From Sarcomyxa edulis (lineage: Eukaryota > Basidiomycota > Agaricomycetes > Agaricales > Mycenaceae), in contig QUOL01000010.1 of the NCBI GenBank assembly GCA_009761415.1, positions 744,001 through 808,000 of the forward strand: a stretch of DNA of 64,000 bases, given 5' to 3'. This document shows, piece after piece, positions 37,801-47,761 of the stretch (its first letter is position 1; each line of letters begins with the position of its first letter). The translations under genes and the position numbers were made by a program. The notes beneath the pieces are model-generated. The model was not told the DNA's origin. It ran no database searches and saw only the letters and a program-made list of their open reading frames with translations.

Positions 37801-39477
37801 CTTCTCTTGTAAGGCTAAGCTTTCGATTCGAGTTCGGACCGCTCCCACGAAGTCAGACGGTTTGAGAGAGGAGGTCGCTTCGGTACGAGAAACGTTGGCG
37901 CGTACGGGAGGTAGCATGTCGTCTAATTGTTTAATCACGTCACGGTGTAGGTTACGGATGGTCCCCTTTTTCGGTAAGTTCGTCCGCGATGGAAGTGGCT
38001 TAGGGGGCCCCGATATTGGTGGAGGGTTCAAGATGTCGAAACCCGTGGACTTATCGACGGCGGTGCGTAATTCGTGGTCCACTACAATTCTATTGGCCTT
38101 TAGCCATGACAAGCCTACTATTACAGGTGCGCAAAGACCTGGGGCCACGATAGCGCGTACAGCGAGGGAAGTCCAACGGTGATCTGGAGACGATAGAGAA
38201 ACCCGTACCCATTCTTTCAATTCTATTTGTTTCTTCTTCCCATCATTCTTCATTGCTAGTTCTACGGTTTCGGGGGAGCTGAGGCGGTGTCGCTTGAGTC
38301 CCAAACTCGTTGCGAGGACTTCATCAATCAGAACTGTAGTGCAGCCATTGTCAACCAGGGCGTTAATACGGAAGTCAGGTGAAAGAGGGCCGTCAATGCG
38401 ACAGTCCCAGAAGAAATGATCCGTGTGTAATGGCGGATACACGTACTTATCAGAATATGAACCATCGTCAAGCACGCAAGAGGGAGTAGCGGTATACATT
38501 CCCACCGCGGCGACAACGTTCGAGGCGCGAGTACCTGCCGAAGTTCCTGCTTGGGAGGAGTTCTTGGCGGCGAGGGCGGCGGTCGCGTCGGCGGTAGTTA
38601 CGGCGCGATAGGTAGCTGCGGCGGGAAAGCCCGTAGGGCAAGTATCAGCGCGATGGCCGGCGTAACACGTTCGACATTTGGTACAGCCTTGATGTTCGTT
38701 CAATATGGCGCGTTCTACATCGGTGATCTTAGGGAGGCGTTCAGCAATAGGAATGGTAGTGGCTGGAGTAGTAGCGGAGGCCGGAGTCGAGTTCTTGCGG
38801 GAAGTTTGGGTGCGAGTGTTTCTGGCGACCGCGACCGCAGCGCTAGCAGCTGCAGCTTCCTGACGACGATTGATAGCGAACATTTCTTCGGCCCATTTCT
38901 TGGAGTTTGCTTCAGCACGAATGCGCTCGCTATCGAGTTTGTTGACTTCCTTGATCCACTTCAAAAAGTCGACAATAGCGCTGGTCTTCTCCTTGATGCA
39001 TATATGCGCGAGATTGGTGTTCAAATTGGCGTCGAGGTGGCTGCGTAAGGTGTCTTCTGTGCATTGAACAGTCGTACCTGTAAGAAGATTGTTTTTCGCA
39101 CGAATTTCGTTTGCCCATTCTACAAAAGTCCGGTCTCCCTGCGACGAAGACAATATCTCTTTCCTAAGGACAATTTCCCAATCGTCTTCAAGATAGTTGG
39201 TACGAAGTGCGGCCATATATTCTGCAAACGTCCACGCGTCGATGGTATCCTGATCGCCAAGATACCAGTCCATGATGAGCGGATCAAGCGTGCCGAAAGC
39301 GATAGATTTGACTTTGTCTGCGTTGGCAATTTTCTTATGCATGAAATACTTCTTACAGCCGATTTCCCATTCACGTAGAGCGGAAGGGGTGATGATCCCA
39401 GTTGACAGCACCGGAGGTTTGGTCCCGTCGGGTTGTTCAACACGAGCGATGTTGTTATTCGGAGTTACTGTAGGCAT
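34864..39477 (-). CDS. gypsy Gag-Pol polyprotein with chromodomain
   Basis: The frame is open from just after the 5' LTR (39798) but its first ATG is at 39477, giving about 1,537 residues. Order of domains: Gag-like region, a knuckle CRTCYAGHRADTC (spacing C-x2-C-x3-H-x4-C, one residue shorter than usual), protease with ALVDNGCTTVLID, reverse transcriptase with YLDDIVIW near 37210, RNase H (VTCDASDIRTGAVLSFG, YTDHRTLESF), integrase with an HHCC finger near 36050-36160 and the catalytic D/D/E set (DFIGPLP, VSDRDKLF, HPETDGASERSN), then a chromodomain (YQYLVRWTGYGPDKDLWLP) at the C-terminus. Chromodomains steer chromovirus integration to particular chromatin. No frameshift or stop is seen. Gag and Pol share one frame, so a processing or ratio mechanism cannot be read from the sequence. 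Confidence 0.95.
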   Translation of the reverse strand: MPTVTPNNNIARVEQPDGTKPPVLSTGIITPSALREWEIGCKKYFMHKKIANADKVKSIAFGTLDPLIMDWYLGDQDTIDAWTFAEYMAALRTNYLEDDWEIVLRKEILSSSQGDRTFVEWANEIRAKNNLLTGTTVQCTEDTLRSHLDANLNTNLAHICIKEKTSAIVDFLKWIKEVNKLDSERIRAEANSKKWAEEMFAINRRQEAAAASAAVAVARNTRTQTSRKNSTPASATTPATTIPIAERLPKITDVERAILNEHQGCTKCRTCYAGHRADTCPTGFPAAATYRAVTTADATAALAAKNSSQAGTSAGTRASNVVAAVGMYTATPSCVLDDGSYSDKYVYPPLHTDHFFWDCRIDGPLSPDFRINALVDNGCTTVLIDEVLATSLGLKRHRLSSPETVELAMKNDGKKKQIELKEWVRVSLSSPDHRWTSLAVRAIVAPGLCAPVIVGLSWLKANRIVVDHELRTAVDKSTGFDILNPPPISGPPKPLPSRTNLPKKGTIRNLHRDVIKQLDDMLPPVRANVSRTEATSSLKPSDFVGAVRTRIESLALQEKFKKMGTKMMERFADRFDALPHTDLLPTDVYHRVKLKNPNEIIACRGYSCPRKYQAAWDTLIQQHLDAGRIRPSTSPYASPAFIVPKADKTALPRWVNDYRKLNANTVVDTYPLPRIDDILHDCAKGKIWGKIDMTNSFFQTRMHPDDIQYTAVITPRGAFEWLVMPMGFRNSPSTHQRRVNAALQKIVGKICHVYLDDIVIWSQTIEEHEKNVATVLQALRDAHLLANPKKTELFTTELDFLGHHISARGIEPDATKVDRILNWKSPRTSSDVRAFLGLVRYIAAFLPKLAEFTSVLTPLTTKACDAFFPPWTAVHETAFLAIKEIVTGVDCLTTIDHEHPGDNKIFVTCDASDIRTGAVLSFGETWETARPVAYDSMQLNAAQKNYPVHERELLAIVRALAKWRVDLLGANFVVYTDHRTLESFDTQRDLSRRQCRWQEFLAQYDFDIVYIKGEDNTVADALSRIPVTEDTFDTTDPSVLVASTFTIKSDPDFLADIITGYSVDPWCVDLLKNDASVPGFELKDQLMYVGGRLVIPRYGDIREHLYRCAHDSLGHFGFEKSYGSLRDSYYWPNMRRDLEKSYVPSCADCQRNKGRTSKPNGPLHPLPIPDARGDSVAIDFIGPLPPDQGFDCIVTMTDRLNSDIRIVPTRTDVTAEEFATLFFDHWYCENGLPRDIVSDRDKLFVSKFWKALHAMTGVKLKMSTAYHPETDGASERSNKTINQCLRYHVERNQRGWVRALPRVRFDMMNTVNDSTGFSGFQLHTGSSPRILPPLVNPPTDDSTDTSSARAVLRRLETDLLEAKDNLLAAKIAQATQANKHRGPEVVFNEGDRVMLSTFHRRRDYVQKDDKRVAKFVPRFDGPYTITKAFPEKSVYTLDMPNSPDIFPTFHASLLNKHIPNDGQLFPSRELEEPDAVVTIDDDDYWDIDCIVDERKRGRGYQYLVRWTGYGPDKDLWLPRREVEDCAALDDWLKKKTV

Positions 39478-39848
39478 TTCGTGTGATCTGTTGGGCAGTG
39501 ACGATGAGGAAGATGATGATGATGATGATGATGATGAAGGGGATTGTATGGAAGGGGAATTGGAACGGGAGAGAAGGGAAGGAAGCGGAGACGACGACTG
39601 TGACGGTGGCGGTGACGGTGACGGTGACTGTAGGGTAAGGTGCGACTGAAGTAGACGCGTTTGTGAACGCGTTTGGATGCGGATCGAGACGGGGTTTGCG
39701 GTAGCTGAGGAAGACAGTATGGCGGAAGCTTTATTCACGTTTGTGGACGAAACGCTCGGAGGAAATATGATATAACGAAGATGTCGTTTTTTGTCCAAAA
39801 GCGGGTCCGCGGAAGTATTATCGGCGACGTTCGATGTTTAAAAAAAAG

Positions 39849-40038
39849 TGGAAAGCTGTCAGTTTCGAGACAGCTAACACTGAGAGAGAGGGGATCTGAC
39901 AAAACAGGAACGTTGCGTATATTGAAAATGCGAGTATGGAGGGATACGGTGGTGGTAAAAGGTAAGGTAAGAAAAGGTCACACGCGGAAGTATATGTGAT
40001 GTCACGGTCACGTAGTAAACTAGGGGACAGAGTTTACA
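39849..40038 (-). repeat. 5' LTR of the gypsy element
   Basis: Identical to the 190 bp repeat at 34653-34842. On the element strand it ends in CAGCTTTCCA and is followed by CTTTTTTTTAAAC rather than a TGG-initiated tRNA primer site. Confidence 0.95.
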
Positions 40039-40144
40039 CTGACTCTTTGTTTGCTATTGCAAATGGTCAGTGCTCTCATCTGTCTAGCTCTGATGTTTGT
40101 TTACCCATTTCTTGTCTTCTTTGGGGACAAAACTGACAGACAGG

Positions 40145-41024
40145 TTGCTGCTCAAGGGGGACGCATCCCAAGAATCCCGCACCGGATGTTGTTTTTCGTG
40201 TGTAAGGTCTTGACAGGCCCCCCCTCCCCCCCCCTCCTTCTAAATGCGGTAATACTTACTATATTAGGAAGGACCCTTCTCCACCTATACAAGTGTGAAA
40301 GCTCCTCGCAAACACGATATCTTGTCTAATTTGGTAGGATTTTGTCCACTTATCCAATCACCAATTCATGAATCCCGTATTTTGCTCATATTTCCCTGGT
40401 TGGAACTTGTAATCTCGTTGTGTGATGATGAGACAGCAACTCCGAGCCTTCATGAGGACGGTAATACACCACCGGAGTTTGCAAACTGTGAATGGCCAGG
40501 TAAAACTGCAAGGAGTAATTATAAGGAGAATGTACTGCAGCCTCGGACAATTCCTGGAGGTCTGTGGGTTTCAAGAGAATGCTAATAATTAACTCCAAAT
40601 GCAAAATGCAATAGCACGCTAGCCGTAATACACCACGGTGGTCGACTTGAGGGTGGCAACCTTTTTGGTGAAGGAATTAAGTGGTAGAGCGATGTCGGCA
40701 TAATGGTGGATAAAGCGGCGGGTTTTCCATCCAAATGCGAGTACATGTGAGTGTGAAGACCCTTTGATTAGATTAGATCGTATCGCCACGTTCTAGCCAC
40801 GTGTTGGCCTCGACATCTATTTTGGCCTCTCAGTTGCTTTTCGGGACATTCTTCTGGATACTTGAAGCTCATTGCATATCTTTTGAGTGTTTGGAAGCTA
40901 CCATCTAGCTAAAATATAAATCCCAAAGGCACATGTAAGTTCGTGTATAAGGCCCTCAGACCCCCCCCCCTCCCCCCCTACCCCCGGTGCCGGCAAATGC
41001 CGATGCGTCCCCCTTGTTGCTGCT
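40145..41024. mobile_element. 864 bp hAT-like non-autonomous DNA element
   Basis: The element is 40153-41016. Its ends are perfect 15 bp inverted repeats CAAGGGGGACGCATC, and a second matched word GCACCGG sits 11 bp further in on both sides. It is flanked by an 8 bp direct repeat TTGCTGCT (40145-40152 and 41017-41024), the target-site size of hAT transposases. Inside each end is a copy of TTCGTGTRTAAGG followed by a long C-tract (about 40218-40241 and 40970-40985). No transposase frame is present, so it would need a transposase in trans. Confidence 0.85.
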
Positions 41025-42587
41025 CAACATATTGTTGGACAGCAAGCTGCGACGGAATTCCGTTTCAGAAAATCAATTAACCCAGGCCATCCTTGTACAT
41101 GTTAGTATTCTTCCTGACTCAAGTCTTGGAGGAGGAGGAGGAGGTATATTATACTGACGGGGTCCCACTCAGGAACTACGTACATACATACAGTTGTCGA
41201 TTTCATACTTCCAGTCAATCCTAGGACGTGTGATTCTACTTCTTTCTACTTCTCTATCGGATCGTGGAAAAAATGGAGGTATCATGATCAATTGCCTCGT
41301 TTCTTGAACTTAGTACATGGACGAGCTTTGTAAAGAATCCTCTAGCTGATTGTTATTGATCATGAAACATGTTTAATAACCATGTATGTAGGAGCTTGGT
41401 AAGAGGCCACCCGAACGAATCTCGGGAAGGGACCAAGCATAAATGGTACATGGTTGTGTATGGCCTGGGTTATTTGATTTGAAGCGGAGACTCTCACGCC
41501 GTTGCCGACGTCGGTCGAAGAGCTGCACCTGGAACCAGTTGGGAACCAGGGACAGTTTATCTAGACGACGGAATAATTGTCAGATGGGGTACGAAGGTGA
41601 ACACGGGGGTGACTACGCACATGGAAAGCCCGTCATAAAAAACGAACAGTCCGTACGATAGTGAACGGTGATTTGGCTGACATCGCCTTTAAGATGATAG
41701 GTATATCTTTGTTAATCGAACAAAACAAAGAGAAATCATTTGCACCGTACCGTATTGGATGGCAGCCAAAAGGCAAGGTTACAGAATGTACATCTCCTGA
41801 AGAACACGGAAATGGCTGATATGAAGATGTTAGTTAGCGAAATTGGGCAAAATGTTATGAGTATAGATCTACTCACCTCCCGCGACCCATGTACTACCCT
41901 CGCACTATCGGGCTCACTGATGTTAGTTCGCAAAGAAGAGTCGATAGGAAGGCTTTGGGTACTTAAGGGGGAGACCATCGGTTTAGGGCAGGTTGCGGAA
42001 CCACGGCTAGCTCTAATTGTATGATGCGTCAAGTTGCAGATGCTTGACTATCGTGCCACTTGCAATATATTGCAGACACAAACTCACGAACCAGGAGGAG
42101 CCGAAGGTCAATACTGTTCGTAAGTAGTTAGTCCATCGATCCAAGATAAAGCTTCTCCCCAAAACACTTCTTGGGCGCAAGACTTCAACAAAACTTTAGC
42201 GCCGTCGACACAGTACAGCTGAAACGAGCGGTCAGAAAATACGGGAACTAGCAGTTTACCTGTTTTGCTTCTCAAGTACATGACGGAAGAACATGGACTG
42301 TGTATGATACCAATAGCATGACCATTAGAAAGTTCAGCACGCATTCTGCATCAAAGCGACTAGTCTGGGCACTGTGGCTCCTCGACCGGAGGGGACATTG
42401 CCAGTGGAGTGATGGATGAGGACGGTGACGGTGACGGCACCATTCCAGAGTGGCGCAATGCGCAGAAACGAAGAGGTAGTCAAACCCGACCTAGAGAGTG
42501 TCATAGCTAGCTGACGATCATGCAGATCTTCTGCCTCTGTCAAACAAATTGATTCAGATAGATAAATCGGCATGAACCACCAACGAG
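41025..42587. other. about 1.6 kb without a confident gene
   Basis: It contains a GGA microsatellite at about 41133-41146. A minus-strand open frame at 42108-42344 (starts MRAELSNGHAIGI) has a possible internal 44 bp intron, and a plus-strand frame lies at 41740-42024. Neither shows a family resemblance or a full exon chain, so they are not called as genes. Confidence 0.3.
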
Positions 42588-45500
42588 TCAATGCGCGCAG
42601 ATATCCAGAATGTCTCGTGGCCTATCGCCCGACTGCAACTTTCCCTTTCCCCTTACTGTTCCCTTTCCCTATCCTCTCCCCGTGCATGCCACCCTCGGCG
42701 TTCGCCAACATCTTCTCTATCTCGGCCTGGATTTCTTTCAAGTTTGTTTTCAATGTTTTGACATCCTCAAATTTTCGTTGCGCTTTGGCTTCCTCGACGA
42801 ACGATTCTAATAGCGCTTCTTGCTCCAGTAGAGGTTGCAGCGCATGTGCGACCGCAGAGTCAGGATCAATAAGTGGTCCCTCACCATCGTCAGCTATAGC
42901 AGGAGAAGCAGTGGAAGCCGAGCCTTTTGTTTTGGGTTTAGGTGTGGGTAAAGACTACGGAGAAACATTAGTTATCAGAACCCCAAAGATGGCACGAGGA
43001 TTAATGACCTGCAAAGGAAACATGTTTTTCTGGAGGAACAGATTTGCACGAGTCATGACGGCGATTTGAACACGATCTTGGGAGCTTCCAGGACCTCCAG
43101 AACAGGGTAGGTGGCGTATTCGTTTGGAAAGAGCATCGTACTGAGCAAAGGCTGAGAGGAGACGTTTCCTAGCGGCAGACGCTTCCTTCGTTGGCTGATC
43201 TTCGTGACTGATCCTCGATATTAGCAACGACACGAGTGGATTTCGAAGTGACGTACTTAAGGCTGAGAATAAGTTCTTGGAACTGAGGGAGCGAGTCCTC
43301 AATCTCTTTCTCGAGGGCAATAAATACCTGAAGGACTTATAAGAATGACAGATAGACATAGAAGTAAGCTAGGACAAACCTCATAAAGCTTCGCAAACGT
43401 AGGCACATGCAGAACTTCCTGCTGATGCTGTTGTCGCCTGAACAGTCAATTATCCCTCAGCACTGTGGACACCTTTCATAGCCAAGAGGGACAAACTCAC
43501 AAAAGGATGGGCCGACACTCCCTACAAATCCTGACACCTTTCAGGAATTTATCTTCTTCCTCTTCCTCCTTTGGTTTTATCAACTTTCCATCCTTACTTA
43601 CCACGCCAGCTTGCGACCCAATACTTCCTCCCCTTCTCTTCTTTACCCCATAATCCACGCCCTCCCCGACTTCTTCGATCTTACGCGTCTTCGGATCTAC
43701 TACAAATAACAAGGAACACGTTACAGGTCTTTGTGGGTGCTTCACTGGAAGCGAACAGATGATTTGCCCACAAAGCCTACAGTGGTGTTTACGGTTCGTC
43801 AGAGGGTGAAACGAGGCCCTAGAATGAAGCAGTTTGTAAGTGCGATTCTCGATGAGTATCAGAGGACTATATACTCACGCGCATAAGGGACACTTGCTAA
43901 CCGACGAATCCTCCTGCCAGGGCGTGATCCTCTGTTCAGAAGCTAATATACGAAGTAAATAGATTAGAGGAATCACAGTAGAACAAAAAGACCAGATAAC
44001 AAAACGTTACCTCGTGCATCGCTCTTCCCTCCCTGCCCTTGCAGCAACATACCCTTCCACAACCCACCAGCATCCATATTCTTCAGATCCGAGAGATCCA
44101 AATCGAAAAACGACGACGCCCGTCTATTCGGTGGCATACCAGGTCTTAACTGATTACTACCTTTAACACCTTCCTTCCCACTCTCCCTCTCCTTACCTTT
44201 CCCACCATCCTCACTGAAATGCAGCGCGATCAGCTTCTCCAACCTCCTCTCCAATTTAGTCCTCTCTATCCTCGCCGCAATACCTTGACCACTTCCATCA
44301 GCAGTTCCATCCCGTATAGCTCTACGCAGATCTATAAATTCATCCGTACGCGGTCTGTACACGCCTTTAGGTTGGAATCCGGGTCTGTAAGGGGCGATAG
44401 ACTGCCGGTTGTGAGGGATTGTCGGCCGGTGGGCGAAAGTCGAAGGAGGGGGAGTTGTGGTAGGGGAATTGGTACGAGAGTTGGAGTTGGAGTGGGAGTG
44501 TACGCTGGAACTTGAGGAGAGGGTGGTGGTTAGAGGGGGAGGTGTTGGTATCGGTGTGGGTGTGGGCGTTGACTGGGGTGTGCTGTGACTTGAATTTGAT
44601 GTAGTAGCCTGTGGTCTAAGGGATGAGGATCGTTGTGGTGGAGCGAGTTCTGCTTGTTGTGGGGCAGGTATGAGTGTTGAATGTCTTCGGTCGTGAACTG
44701 CTAGTGAGGTCATGGATGCATCAGGAGCAGCAGGCATGGACGATAATCTTCGTCTTTGGTCATTATCCGCACTACTAGTTGCGGATGTTACTGAGGAAAG
44801 GGACGTGATGCGACTGCGATCCGGTCGTGACTGTATTGCATTGGATTCGGGAATAGTCAGATAAGATATAGAGGAAGAAGTAGACGTGGTGCGAGAATGT
44901 GTTCCGGTGCCTGGGGGACGCAATGGAGAGGGATGAAAGGGAGACGTTGCATTACGGAGAGGGATGTGTCGGAAAGTGGATGTTTTCCGTGTGGGTGGGG
45001 GTTTCGGTGCAGCTACGTGTGACGTAGAAGTCGAAGAGGATGCAGACGAGGAAGGAGATCCTGGAATACTGACAGAGGAGACGGTAGAGGTAGGAGAAGA
45101 CGCGGTCTGATTATGAGCCGGGTCAATAGCACCATTGAGGGGCTTGGTATCAGTATCGATACTAGTCCCGGGGCTTCTGGCTTCTTTCACAGTCTCCGTC
45201 GACAGAGGCGAAGCAGGAGGATCAGTAGGATTCGAAAGCTGTATTGATTCTGGTGTTTGGAGGCTAAGACCATTCCCATTCGAGATGACGGGCGACGTAG
45301 GAGCAGATATCGGTACCTTGATTTCGCCATTAGAAGGTGGAGAGTTCAAGACGATCGCGAGAGGAAGTGGAGATGATTTAATGGTGCCATTTGAGTCTGG
45401 ATCGACTTCATAGACCAGAAGCTCCTTTTCCTTGCTCAAAGATGGAGGTGATGGCGATGGACTTGGTGTGCTGCTGACCGGCCGCGATACAGGTGGGGGA

Positions 45501-45661
45501 GATACATTGGGAGTTAGATGCGTATACGAGGTGCTGCGAGAGTGTCGTTTCGACTGAGTGCATCACTTGAACATCAATCATTGAATATTGGTGCCAGCAG
45601 AGTATCTCACCTTGTATGCCTGGTATGGGATATGTGGAGGGGGTGTCTCTGGTGGATCCAT
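42588..45661 (-). CDS. VAC1: FYVE-domain endosomal tether Vac1/Pep7 (rabenosyn-like)
   Basis: Exon 1 (45611-45661) encodes MDPPETPPPHIPYQAYK, an intron ends in CACTCAG, and the next exon starts at 45553. A long Ser/Thr/Pro-rich region (45553-44400) leads to FQPKGVYRPRTDEFIDLRR. The FYVE finger follows across introns (WQEDSSVSKCPLC, then RKHHCRLCGQIIC, and the final pair in ICREC), with the RKHHCRLCG core that binds PI3P. A 45-residue basic/acidic insert sits inside the finger. C-terminal helices (LHVPTFAKLYEVFIALEKE and LESFVEEAKAQRKFEDV) match the Rab-binding part of Vac1. The protein tethers vesicles at the endosome with Vps21/Rab5 and Vps45 on the route to the vacuole. The start uses an ATG, because the longest single-exon frame begins only with TTG. 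Confidence 0.88.
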
Positions 45662-46014
45662 GTGCTAAATAGCGTGTGTCTGACGCGTAAGATGTCAGAA
45701 AGTGCTCTAGAGAAAGAGACAGTTCAAGCACGTACCACTCTAAGTGATATGCCAGCCTCTGATATATGGCCTCCAATATATAGGAATGTATGCTACACTT
45801 TAGTCCGTATCCCTGTTCTTGAATGCTGGTATATTGGAATGAAATTCGCCCGAGTGCTGTCAGTGCTTGACCGATTAGCGCCCACAGCAGCTGCGGTAGA
45901 AGGAGAGAGTCTGAACACGGTTCTGGTGGCGTCTCGGGGCTCGCCTCGATCTCAATCACCATCTCTCCTCCGTCTTACTTCTCATTCTCATTCCAAGTAT
46001 ACATCCTACTCGAA

Positions 46015-47292
46015 ATGTCCGCAACTTCAGGAATAGGTGTATCTCCAGACCTCGCAGATAAATTCGCAGCTGCTATCGAGTCTAAAACAACTCGATTCCT
46101 CAAAGTCTCCATCATCAACGGTCTCTAACTATCATATATGATTTCTTTCCGAATCCATTAAGATTGAATTATGTGCATACTACAGAACAACTCGTTCATG
46201 ACCTATCTATCCCAGTCGAAGGTTCTCTAGATGAGGATCTGCTCAAGTTACAGGATGATCAGATACTGGAAGACACGGTCCCGACTAACCTCCTCATCCG
46301 ACTCGACAACCCCGCAGAATGGCTTGCAGTCTACTACGTCCCCGACTCTGCCAAAATCAGGGACAAGGTACGTCTCAGAAAGTTCAACGCGGTACTCGCA
46401 CACAGAAACACATACTTTCCTACGTAGATGCTGTACGCCTCCACGCGTACTTCCCTTCTCAAATCCCTCGGATCGACATTCTTCACTGACTCCATATTCG
46501 CCACCTCGAAATCCGATTTGACACCAGAGGGCTATGCCGCTCACCTCAAACATATGGCAGCGCCTCAACCACTTAGCGTGCGTGAGCAAGAGATGGCCGA
46601 TGTGCGTGCTGCGGAACGAGCTGCAGGGAGTGGTGGGTACGTTAGTAGCAGAGCAAGACAAAGCCCTATTGGTGCTGGTGTAGGTTTGAACTGGTCTGAG
46701 GAGGTAGAGAGCGCTGTCAAAGATCTAGGCGAAGGGGAGGATTCCAAAGTCGTTATTATTGTAAGCACTTTGGTCAGCCTCCAACAAGAAGTCATCATTG
46801 ATGGTGGGGTCATAGACTGTAGATCCCGCTACCGAGACACTTGTTCTCGACTCAGTCAAAGAGATCACCGTAGGAGAATTAGCATCTGCCCTGCCACCCT
46901 CATCACCCTGCTACGCATTCTTCGCATGGCCGCATACGCACACATCTCCCCCTCGCCGTGAACTTGGTACGTGAAAAATCCTTTAGTCTCGATCAATTTC
47001 CTGTGTCTCTAAACACCAAACAGTCTTCATCTACTCCTGTCCCTCAAGCTCACCCATCAAAACACGTATGGTCTACTCTTCCGGGTCTTCCTCCACGTTC
47101 GTTACAGCCAAGAATCTCCTCTCTACATCCACCTCCACTCTCGCTACGCGGAAAATTGAAACTTCAGATCCAACAGAATTGGATGAAGGGTATCTGCGAT
47201 CCGAGCTGGGTTTGGATATTGGGGGCGATGCACCAGTTGAAGAGGAGAAGAAGCCTTTTGCTCGTCCAAAAGGCCCCGGAAGAAGACGTTAA
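46015..47292 (+). CDS. TWF1: twinfilin, actin monomer-binding protein
   Basis: Exons 46015-46120, 46186-46367, 46428-46760, 46816-46966 and 47024-47292 join in frame to about 346 residues. Two ADF-H domains are visible: the first starts MSATSGIGVSPDLADKFAAA and includes LLIRLDNPAEWLAVYYVPDS. The second includes GLNWSEEVESAVKDL, CYAFFAWPH and the actin-binding block VFIYSCPSSSPIKTRMVYSS. The tail KPFARPKGPGRRR is the family's C-terminal basic motif, which in other twinfilins binds capping protein and phosphoinositides. Twinfilin sequesters ADP-actin and promotes filament depolymerisation at cortical actin. It is divergent from VAC1, with starts about 350 bp apart. Confidence 0.93.
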
Positions 47293-47761
47293 TGTATATT
47301 ACATTTACGACGATAATAAAGGTAGAAATCAAACTCTCAAATCCGCGTTAACGCGTATTTTCCAGACGCGACTTGATCTGCTTCGGTTTGAAATGAAGGT
47401 TGCAGTCAAACAACGGCGTTCTAACGAATTGGTTCGTCCTCATAGATGCTTCATCTCTACCAAAACTTTTCTCTCAACTTTTCCAGTAAACAAACAGTAA
47501 AACAACCCCTACTGTGACAGTCTAGTATCACAACTACCCTGGATTCAAATGGTCAGGTCGGAAAGCCCGCAGGAATGCGTACATCGGTTAGGACAAAACA
47601 AAGATCAGTCAAAAATTCCGATGCCTAGACTGTTATATGAGAAACGACCGTGTAGGTAGATGTCAGCCCCTCCGCAATTCCTTGACACGACGACGACGAC
47701 ACTCAACCTGCGTTCTCTGAGCCACCAAGATATTCCAGATCGAGGAACGGTGAGTATTCTG
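47293..47761. other. convergent gap between twinfilin and the DUF6535 gene
   Basis: 3' ends of two convergent genes meet here. No repeat, RNA gene or open frame of note was seen. Confidence 0.4.

Larger units (their letters stand above)
34648..40043 (-). mobile_element. complete Ty3/gypsy chromovirus-type LTR retrotransposon
   Basis: The element is 34653-40038, flanked by the 5 bp target duplication CTGAC (34648-34652 and 40039-40043). Two 190 bp LTRs are identical by eye and have canonical TG...CA ends. One 1.5 kb-plus gag-pol frame fills the inside on the minus strand. The purine tract GGGTGGGGAGGAG (minus strand, about 34843-34855) directly precedes the 3' LTR. Identical LTRs and an open frame mean insertion was recent and the element may still be mobile. 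Confidence 0.95.

Noticed and set aside
39500..39535. GAT microsatellite as an independent repeat feature
   Set aside because: It encodes the polyserine run in the open leader of the gypsy gag frame and needs no separate explanation.
38551..39649. Plus-strand open frames of 104-165 codons over the gypsy gag region
   Set aside because: They are antisense shadows of the gag-pol frame and of its GA/GAT-rich leader.
40051..40329. 92-codon frame crossing the left end of the hAT-like element
   Set aside because: It starts at a TTG and enters the element; across the empty site the frame continues only about 20 codons without family support.
41736..42591. Possible minus-strand gene with a 44 bp intron at about 42215-42260
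   Set aside because: No continuing exons or recognisable domain on either side.
45437..45439. Start of VAC1 at 45439
   Set aside because: That codon is TTG; an ATG exon at 45661 joined by a clean intron gives the N-terminus expected for the family.
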